DNA from: Spirometra erinaceieuropaei
Taxonomy: Eukaryota; Platyhelminthes; Cestoda; Diphyllobothriidea; Diphyllobothriidae
Assembly: GCA_902702965.1 (NCBI GenBank)
Contig: CACRXP010000675.1
Location: 147,693-211,692 of the forward strand
DNA length: 64,000 bases
Reading direction: 5' to 3'
Shown here: in pieces, positions 58,478 to 64,000 of the stretch
Numbering within the stretch: position 1 is the first letter of the stretch
Layout of the letters: every line of letters begins with the position of its first letter
Program-made: the position numbers and the translations under genes
Notes under the pieces: generated by a model
Database searches by the model: none
What the model saw: the letters and a program-made list of their open reading frames with translations, nothing else
Told to the model about the DNA's origin: nothing

Positions 58478-58632
58478 TCTGTCGTGGGACATCAGTGACG
58501 AGTTAAACCGGACTTCTAAACCAACAGGTCGCGAGATCGAGGCTCGGGTGTTCCACAATTCGGGCTTGGGTATGGCTGCCTGACGACGGCTAATAAGCCA
58601 GAAACGGCCATTCCAGTCTCCCTTGTCTTTGT
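58478..58632 (+). repeat. tRNA-derived SINE, left part (interrupted by PLE)
   Basis: This is the same family as 34025-34190: gacttctaaaccaacaggtc, a B box with gatcgaggc (58535-58543), ttcgggcttgggtatg, and the module gacgacggctaataagcc, then aacggccattccagtctccc, then ttgtctttgt. It stops at 58632, where the PLE begins. The rest of the module continues at 61347-61380. Confidence 0.82.
58619..58632 (+). repeat. PLE target-site duplication, left copy
   Basis: The 14-mer tcccttgtctttgt at 58619-58632 is repeated exactly at 61347-61360. Both copies are SINE sequence, and the uninterrupted SINE at 34 kb has it once. This proves that 58633-61346 inserted as one unit. Confidence 0.92.
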
Positions 58633-58665
58633 TCCGCAAATATTCCCATGTTACACTTGAAAAAA

Positions 58666-59295
58666 CAAGTTGGCTAACACGTGTTTTCAGTAATTCTTCG
58701 TCAGGCCAATACAATTACATGAAGGAGTGAAAGTGTACAAAATTAACAGTGTTTATAGGTGTCTAAAGGTCAATTATGTCATTAACACTCATCTTTCCCA
58801 CGCCTGCCGCATGACAAGCTCGGCGGGTTTTGGTCCTTAAGGCTGGGGGAGGGGGGGAGGGGTAAGCGAGTCTTTGAGTGATGCTCTTGGATTGAGTACA
58901 CGGAGTACCCATCACTGTAATCAGGGATTTGAGGCGGCATGTCGTCATCATGTGAGGTTGGCGTCGATCACGGCAGAGAGAGCGCTTGTGTCAGGGTTTT
59001 CTGACAGCATAGCACCGGATTCGTTAGCCGTATTGCCACGGCCTCGGCCGTTGCTAGTATCCGTTGACGTAGGCCTTTAGAGAAGCTTATTGGTGTCCGA
59101 TAGACAACCTGAAATGCTTCCTTGGCATCGACTCGGTGATCCGTATCGATTAAATGTGCGAGAATAGAACTCGAAACCGATCGGGTCTCACCTCTGCCTA
59201 GCCAGGCGGGCATATGTTCACGCACCCTCTTTACCAGGCGTCTCGTTGTACGGCCGATGTATCCTGCTCCACAGGGGCAAGTGAATGAGTAGATG
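58666..59295 (-). repeat. Left inverted arm of the PLE
   Basis: The reverse complement of 60710-61343 over about 630 bp, including the G-rich tract at 58847-58862 with identical run lengths in both arms. It covers the 3' tail and the GIY-YIG coding region up to the Met-Cys before YSFTC. Unlike the right arm, it is followed outward by 33 further element bases (58633-58665). Confidence 0.93.
58670..58709 (-). ncRNA. Hammerhead ribozyme, left arm
   Basis: On the minus strand: stem I strand TTGGC, core CTGACGA, stem II AG-aatta-CT, core GAA, stem III AACA-cg-TGTT, cleavage residue A, stem I strand GCCAA. All conserved hammerhead residues are present. The outer part of stem I can also pair, with CATGT at 58647-58651 facing ACATG at 58717-58721. 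Stems II and III are very short, as in minimal PLE hammerheads that work best as dimers. Confidence 0.8.
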
Positions 59296-60713
59296 CACAT
59301 TGATGTGGCCTCCAACGGCAGTCTGTCTTTACCTCCCAAACGTAGGAGGGGAGAGTTCGTGAAACATACGCGTAAATTCGCCGCGGGGAATGCTCTCGTG
59401 ACAGCTGTAGTTAAGCGCCGTCTGACTAGTTCGCTCGCTGCGTCCCCTGCAAAAGGCAGTCTTATGAATACATCTTTCTTTTCTGCAGTCGCAACAGTGG
59501 GCTTTGCAATGCGTTCCCCAATATTTCGGAGGATAAATCTATCTGGATATCCGTTCTCGCGAAGTGTGTTCTGCAGATGTTGGAGCTCTGCTTCAATAGC
59601 TTCAGGTGAGCAGATGCGCCTCACTCTAGCTGCCAATCCCTGGACTAGATTTCGTTTGATGTTGAGGGGAACAAAACTGTGGAAATTAATGTACTGTCCC
59701 GTCCAGGTTTTCTTTCGGAACACCCTGCGCTGGATAGACCCATCCTCCTGCCTGTGTAGAAGGACATCGAGAAACGCAATTTCGTTATCTGCCTCAGACT
59801 CAGCAGTGAACTTTAGCGAGGGGTGCGCACTGTGGAACTTTTGGACAAGGTCCTCGATATCGGTGGTACCATCCGCCAGACAGAAGATATCGTCCACGTA
59901 CCGACCGTAGAAGACGAGGTCATTAATGGCATCTTGTAATCTTGTCTTCTCAACTTTGCTTATAAAAACATTTGCAAGGAACGGTCCAAGAGGTGATCCC
60001 ATTGCCACGCCATCTATCTGTCTGTATAGTTGACCATTGCACAGAAACTGGACATTTTGTGTGCAGCGCGTCAGTAGTTCTTTCAGCGTTTTTACTGGCA
60101 TGCCTGTGGGGTAGTTCGTGTCACGAATAACATCACAAAGATAATTTATCGTTTCTGACACAGGTACGTTGGTAAACAGCGATGATACATCCAGTGATAA
60201 CATCCTCCGTCCGCCAACGTTCATATTTTTGATAGCTTCCACGAACTCAAAGGAGTCTTTCAAACTTCGAGGATACAGATGACCTTGCAGTGGCTTCAGT
60301 CTATCCACTAACCACTTTGCAACGGTGTGATAGGGGGAATTCCTCATATCCAAGATTGGACGTAGGGGCAGCCCTTGTTTGTGGATTTTAGGAAGGCCGT
60401 ACATTCTTGGTATTGTTGTGCCCACCGGCCTCAGTCGTTCATACTCTTTACTAGACAAATGGCCTTCTTTGCAGAGCTCTTTGAGAATACTCGTCAACTG
60501 ACCCTCGACAGCCTCTGTGTGACCCTTATCTTTCTCGGATTTCGAAAACTTGGAAAGATCCGACAGTATTTCCTCTAGTTTCGCCACATAATCCGTTCTA
60601 TCCATCAGTACTACTCCTGAACCCTTATCTGGTCTGCCTAGCACAATGTCTTTGTTTTTGCGGAGTTCCCTAAGGCTATCGATGTGAGCCCTTGTCAAGG
60701 GACCCTTGCTTAT
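58968..60713 (-). CDS. Penelope-like reverse transcriptase with GIY-YIG endonuclease, 5'-truncated
   Basis: The frame is open from a TAG next to the inverted junction; the first Met (60698) gives 576 residues. It begins KGPLTRAHIDSL. Motifs by residue: GRPDKGSGVVLMDR 21-34, MYGLPKIHK 99-107, LSLDVSSLFTNVPV 167-180 (first catalytic Asp), DGVAMGSPLGPFLANVFI 229-246, YGRYVDDIF 264-272 (catalytic DD), EIAFLDVLLHR 306-316. The GIY-YIG domain starts at YSFTC (470); GYIGRTTRR is 479-487, Arg and His follow in VKRVREHM, and the probable catalytic Glu is in ATAEAVAI (549-556). About 150-200 N-terminal residues usual in PLEs are missing. No internal stop or frameshift, so the insertion is recent. Confidence 0.92.
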   Translation of the reverse strand: MSKGPLTRAHIDSLRELRKNKDIVLGRPDKGSGVVLMDRTDYVAKLEEILSDLSKFSKSEKDKGHTEAVEGQLTSILKELCKEGHLSSKEYERLRPVGTTIPRMYGLPKIHKQGLPLRPILDMRNSPYHTVAKWLVDRLKPLQGHLYPRSLKDSFEFVEAIKNMNVGGRRMLSLDVSSLFTNVPVSETINYLCDVIRDTNYPTGMPVKTLKELLTRCTQNVQFLCNGQLYRQIDGVAMGSPLGPFLANVFISKVEKTRLQDAINDLVFYGRYVDDIFCLADGTTDIEDLVQKFHSAHPSLKFTAESEADNEIAFLDVLLHRQEDGSIQRRVFRKKTWTGQYINFHSFVPLNIKRNLVQGLAARVRRICSPEAIEAELQHLQNTLRENGYPDRFILRNIGERIAKPTVATAEKKDVFIRLPFAGDAASELVRRRLTTAVTRAFPAANLRVCFTNSPLLRLGGKDRLPLEATSMCIYSFTCPCGAGYIGRTTRRLVKRVREHMPAWLGRGETRSVSSSILAHLIDTDHRVDAKEAFQVVYRTPISFSKGLRQRILATAEAVAIRLTNPVLCCQKTLTQALSLP

Positions 60714-61041
60714 CTACTACTCATTCACTTGCTCCTGTGGAGCAGGATACATCGGCCGTACAACGAGACGCCTGGTAAAGAGGGTGCGTGAACATATGCC
60801 CGCCTGGCTAGGCAGAGGTGAGACCCGATCGGTTTCGAGTTCTATTCTCGCACATTTAATCGATACGGATCACCGAGTCGATGCCAAGGAAGCATTTCAG
60901 GTTGTCTATCGGACACCAATAAGCTTCTCTAAAGGCCTACGTCAACGGATACTAGCAACGGCCGAGGCCGTGGCAATACGGCTAACGAATCCGGTGCTAT
61001 GCTGTCAGAAAACCCTGACACAAGCGCTCTCTCTGCCGTGA
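60706..61041 (+). pseudogene. Inverted duplicate of the GIY-YIG domain
   Basis: A 111-codon plus frame whose residues from YSFTCSCGAGYIGRT onward repeat the last 107 residues of the main PLE protein on the opposite strand. The first four residues (MLIY) come from the junction. It lacks RT and any promoter I can see. It could in principle be translated as a free endonuclease domain, but it more likely reflects template switching during insertion. Confidence 0.88.
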
Positions 61042-61343
61042 TCGACGCCAACCTCACATGATGACGACATGCCGCCTCAAATCCCTGATTACAGTGATGG
61101 GTACTCCGTGTACTCAATCCAAGAGCATCACTCAAAGACTCGCTTACCCCTCCCCCCCTCCCCCAGCCTTAAGGACCAAAACCCGCCGAGCTTGTCATGC
61201 GGCAGGCGTGGGAAAGATGAGTGTTAATGACATAATTGACCTTTAGACACCTATAAACACTGTTAATTTTGTACACTTTCACTCCTTCATGTAATTGTAT
61301 TGGCCTGACGAAGAATTACTGAAAACACGTGTTAGCCAACTTG
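60710..61343 (+). repeat. Right inverted arm of the PLE
   Basis: Mirror of 58666-59295. It ends nine bases after the predicted hammerhead cleavage site, with acttg, three bases before the target-site duplication. It lacks the outermost 33 bases present beyond the left arm. Confidence 0.93.
61300..61339 (+). ncRNA. Hammerhead ribozyme, right arm
   Basis: Same core as the left arm: TTGGC (61300-61304), CTGACGA (61305-61311), stem II 61312-61320, GAA (61321-61323), stem III AACA/TGTT (61324-61333 with loop cg), cleavage after A61334, GCCAA (61335-61339). This copy lacks the outer stem I strand because the arm ends at 61343. It faces the opposite way from the left-arm copy. Confidence 0.8.
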
Positions 61344-61346
61344 ACT

Positions 61347-61380
61347 TCCCTTGTCTTTGTCGGTAATACCATTCTGCTTA
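61347..61380 (+). repeat. Target-site duplication and SINE remainder
   Basis: The sequence tcccttgtctttgt (61347-61360) is the right-hand duplication. It is followed by cggtaataccattctgc, the continuation of the SINE 3' module interrupted at 58632. Confidence 0.88.
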
Positions 61381-64000
61381 AACCGAAATCTCCACCTCAG
61401 CCCTAAATGAATTTTCGGGAAATTAAGGAAAAAGTCACAAATTACCAAAAGTCCCCACTTTGGCCTTTGACCTGTAGGAACTGGACAAATTCGATTTTCA
61501 CCTTTTACGCATTTCAACTGACTTTCCTATTTCTTTATATAGTTATGTCAAATTAATGAAATCATCAAACTTTATATTCTAAGGAATTGTACCTTTCGGT
61601 TTTTAGAAGTCTCTAACTATGAGATTTATTAAGATCGCTAAAGATCCAATTATAGAACATCTAATCGGGACATTTACTATTTCTGCTTTTAAAGTGGAAC
61701 ACATAGTCCACATTCATTTCAAAATGTTATGAGCCTTATGTGACCTTTTCTGAATAACGCATAGAAATATATGACTTTCTTCACACATACAATGTACTCT
61801 TTGCAGTTTGAAAATCCTGTGTTCAAGTGTAACCGCAGGTCGGTTCAAAATTAATTGAGAACTGAGAACGTCTTTTAAAACCGAAAGATGCTCTTTTTAG
61901 ATATGGAGTTTGAAGAAAATTTAATTTACTACCCAATATGTGGAACAAAGCATGTGTTCTGTAAAATATGTTTGAATTTTTAACATCGCCGGAAATCAAC
62001 GGTAAAAATGCATACTAATAATTAGTCATTTTTACGAAATGTAGTTTACGCGGACGACCGAAAACAAGCTCGTTAAAAAGCCGCCATCCTGAGGTGACCG
62101 AAGTAGCTTGGCATAATTCGGCACGATAATTGACATGACAACCCTACGTAAGTAGTCTTTTTGAATTGAAAACGCACTTCATGGTGAGTATTCCATGACA
62201 TAGCATATTTAACTTATGGATGCATATTAGTAAGTGCAATCAGATTCCCATTTTATTGCAGTCGACCGTCAGCGACCTCCATTCACTAGATTCTTTTGCA
62301 AGCGTCCTCCTCGTTTTTTTGCACTAGCAAAGCCGGTTGTTTTTTCTCCGCGCCAATCGTCTCACAGCCTGGTTACGTCAACGAGTGTTCTGCCTTCGCC
62401 TTTTATCGACCGGCTCTCTCGCATTGCGCCAACGTCTTGGCTTCTCTCGCTCCGACGAATTATCCTCCCACCTGCATTTCACAGACCTACACGAAGGGCT
62501 GAAACCACCGATGAAATCTACATGGGCATTGTGGGTATAGGCAAACAGTGCAGAGGGGACATCTTACGCCCTCCAACCATGATTATCTTAGTTAATTTTT
62601 AGGATAATGCTGACTTTAAATCGCATCCCCGCCTAACCCCATGAGACCAATGAAAATTTCCGTATATTTTAGACTAGGCAAATGTGAACAAAGCATTTCA
62701 AATCACCATTTGAGGCAGCACTTTCAATTTCTTAGAATGGTTTGCCGTTAAGCAGGACCAGTAAACAAAAGCACACGAACTGCCACACTGATTTAAAAAA
62801 ATTGGCACAACCCAACCAAAGCAAAAGTTGATGTGGACCTTCAGTAGTTTGAAAAGGCAATACCCATAAATTATGCGGTCATTTTGCAAGGGTAAGCTTA
62901 AATTTTCAACACCAGTTTTGTGATTCCGAAAACCAAGCACAGAAGACCGTACATGCACTGGGAGAAAACTGCGAAGATTCTGGTCGACTTATAAAGAGGT
63001 GTCTTGAAACGTTGAGGAGAATTTTTAAAAAGCCAAATGTTCGCGCATGGGTTAACGGTTGAGTTTTTGAAACTAATTCAGACGACCGAAACTTTTATAG
63101 GCCATCCCTGTGGAGATTTATAAAAAGTCAGTAGCATTAAGAAAACATGTATACCAGGAAGCTCATATGTTCTGGTTAAAGAGTTAAGAGCCGTAAAAAT
63201 AGACCAATCACAGGAATTTTTGAATCGGTTCTCTCACTCAGCTTTGGGGACATGAAAAGACCGACTAAACGGGTCGTTTACGTTGAACTGGCCGATCAGC
63301 TTGATCCTCTGTCATTGTGGATATTTCCACCCACTTTTGTGGCAACCACAATCGTACCGCTGAATTACGAGTCTCAGTTTGACGACGTACGGCCTGGCAT
63401 GCAGATCGTGCTCGACGCACCCATTTGACGATGCTCAAGCTGATTTTCATTCGGAAATACCCTGTCAGGGCGGTCTTGAAGCAGTTCTTCGGACTATTTA
63501 GGTGGCAGCAAAAGTAAAGGCATGGTTTCACTCGCGGTAGTTACGAACCAGATGGGTAGCCTTTCTTCTCAATGATTGCACGGGTATCACACCTCGTTAA
63601 TCTTGGCTTCCAAGAGGCACATTTTTTAGCACGCGGACCATCATACAACTGTCCCCATATGCTGCAGACCGTTCTTATAAAAGATGTGAATCTATCAATA
63701 TAGGCGTAAAGGTAAGTCCCGAATGCTGTTGAGAAGAAGGAGACGTTATCTAGTCAGAATAGGAATTCATCTTGCAGTACCAGTTCCACGATTAATCCGC
63801 AGTTTGGAGAATCCATGGTAGGCCCTTCAGTCTGTTCTTAAACCTCACCCGAGAGAGTAAAGCAGGTTCTTTACGTATCACCTACGTCCGTTCAGCAGGA
63901 CCTACATAGTCAAACAGGAAGCCACAGTATTGATGGTTTCCTCAAATATTGCTACAGTCGTCCTCAATGAAACAAGACTCAACTGATCGACTAGGGAAAA
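61381..64000. other. AT-rich flank, no recognised gene
   Basis: The longest frame, 62234-62602 plus (122 codons), overlaps two others in different phases and has no domain. No splice-supported exon, repeat or RNA gene was recognised. Confidence 0.38.

Larger units (their letters stand above)
58633..61346 (-). mobile_element. Young Penelope-like element (group 1) with inverted arms
   Basis: This is a 2.7-kb composite. The minus strand carries the main body: a 3' tail with hammerhead (58633-58967) and an RT plus GIY-YIG frame (58968-60713). Fused to its truncated 5' end is a plus-strand copy of the last 630 bp (60710-61343). The arms 58666-59295 and 60710-61343 are nearly identical; in the shared endonuclease region I found a single residue difference (CPCGAG against CSCGAG). 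A 14-bp target-site duplication flanks it. PLEs normally have LTR-like direct repeats, often with an inverted piece; here only the inverted piece is present. Confidence 0.93.

Noticed and set aside
59293..59910. 205-codon plus frame inside the PLE
   Set aside because: Antisense shadow of the RT/GIY-YIG frame, which has all the conserved motifs.
1..64000. CRISPR arrays, operons, phage or bacterial defence genes
   Set aside because: No regularly spaced repeats, Shine-Dalgarno-led gene trains or prokaryotic protein families are present; introns and eukaryotic retroelements exclude a prokaryotic source.

Overview
This window is animal nuclear DNA, not bacterial or phage DNA. It is intron-bearing and gene-poor, and it is dense with decayed retroelements. 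The one host gene I can name is the terminal exon of pyridoxine-5'-phosphate oxidase (PNPO) at 1360-1522. The mobile elements are a CR1-type LINE, two RTE-like LINEs, several lineages of Penelope-like elements (PLEs) with GIY-YIG endonuclease domains, tRNA-derived SINEs, a Helitron and a Tc1/mariner relic. Together they suggest a flatworm, most likely a tapeworm. The species is inference from remembered repeat families, not shown by the sequence.

Layout: 0-9.3 kb holds the PNPO last exon and a few candidate plus-strand exons with good splice signals but no family assignment. 9.7-12.5 kb is a repeat cluster: an inverted pair of tRNA-derived SINEs, a diverged GIY-YIG relic, and a decayed inverted PLE. 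12.5-19.2 kb shows nothing I recognise. 19.25-20.24 kb is a PLE relic split by about 500 bp of GC-rich DNA. A GC-rich dispersed repeat occurs at 6.0 kb and again, inverted, at 24.1 kb. 28.7-34.9 kb is a repeat block: an inverted-repeat element, a near-full-length CR1 LINE (about 29.6-33.77 kb), a second inverted-repeat element, a SINE and a third PLE lineage. 38.17-41.27 kb is a Helitron with both ends recognisable but a broken Rep/helicase gene. 42.7-43.1 kb is a Tc1/mariner transposase relic. 44.65-45.31 kb is another PLE relic. 47.85-50.66 kb is an RTE-like LINE split by a nested PLE. 51.9-53.5 kb is a second, internally deleted RTE-like LINE. 54127-54801 is an assembly gap. 58.48-61.38 kb is a SINE interrupted by a young PLE.

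The most interesting object is that young PLE (58633-61346). It carries an open reverse transcriptase plus GIY-YIG frame on the minus strand, joined head-to-head to an almost identical inverted copy of its own last 630 bp. It is flanked by an exact 14-bp target-site duplication. Each inverted arm ends in a sequence that folds as a type I hammerhead ribozyme. Hammerheads are known from PLE ends; the opposed pair, and the recurrence of the same head-to-head layout in the old relic at 11.8-12.5 kb, are what deserve follow-up. I see no CRISPR array, operon, phage or defence system, and no convincing new protein system. Exon calls other than PNPO are tentative.
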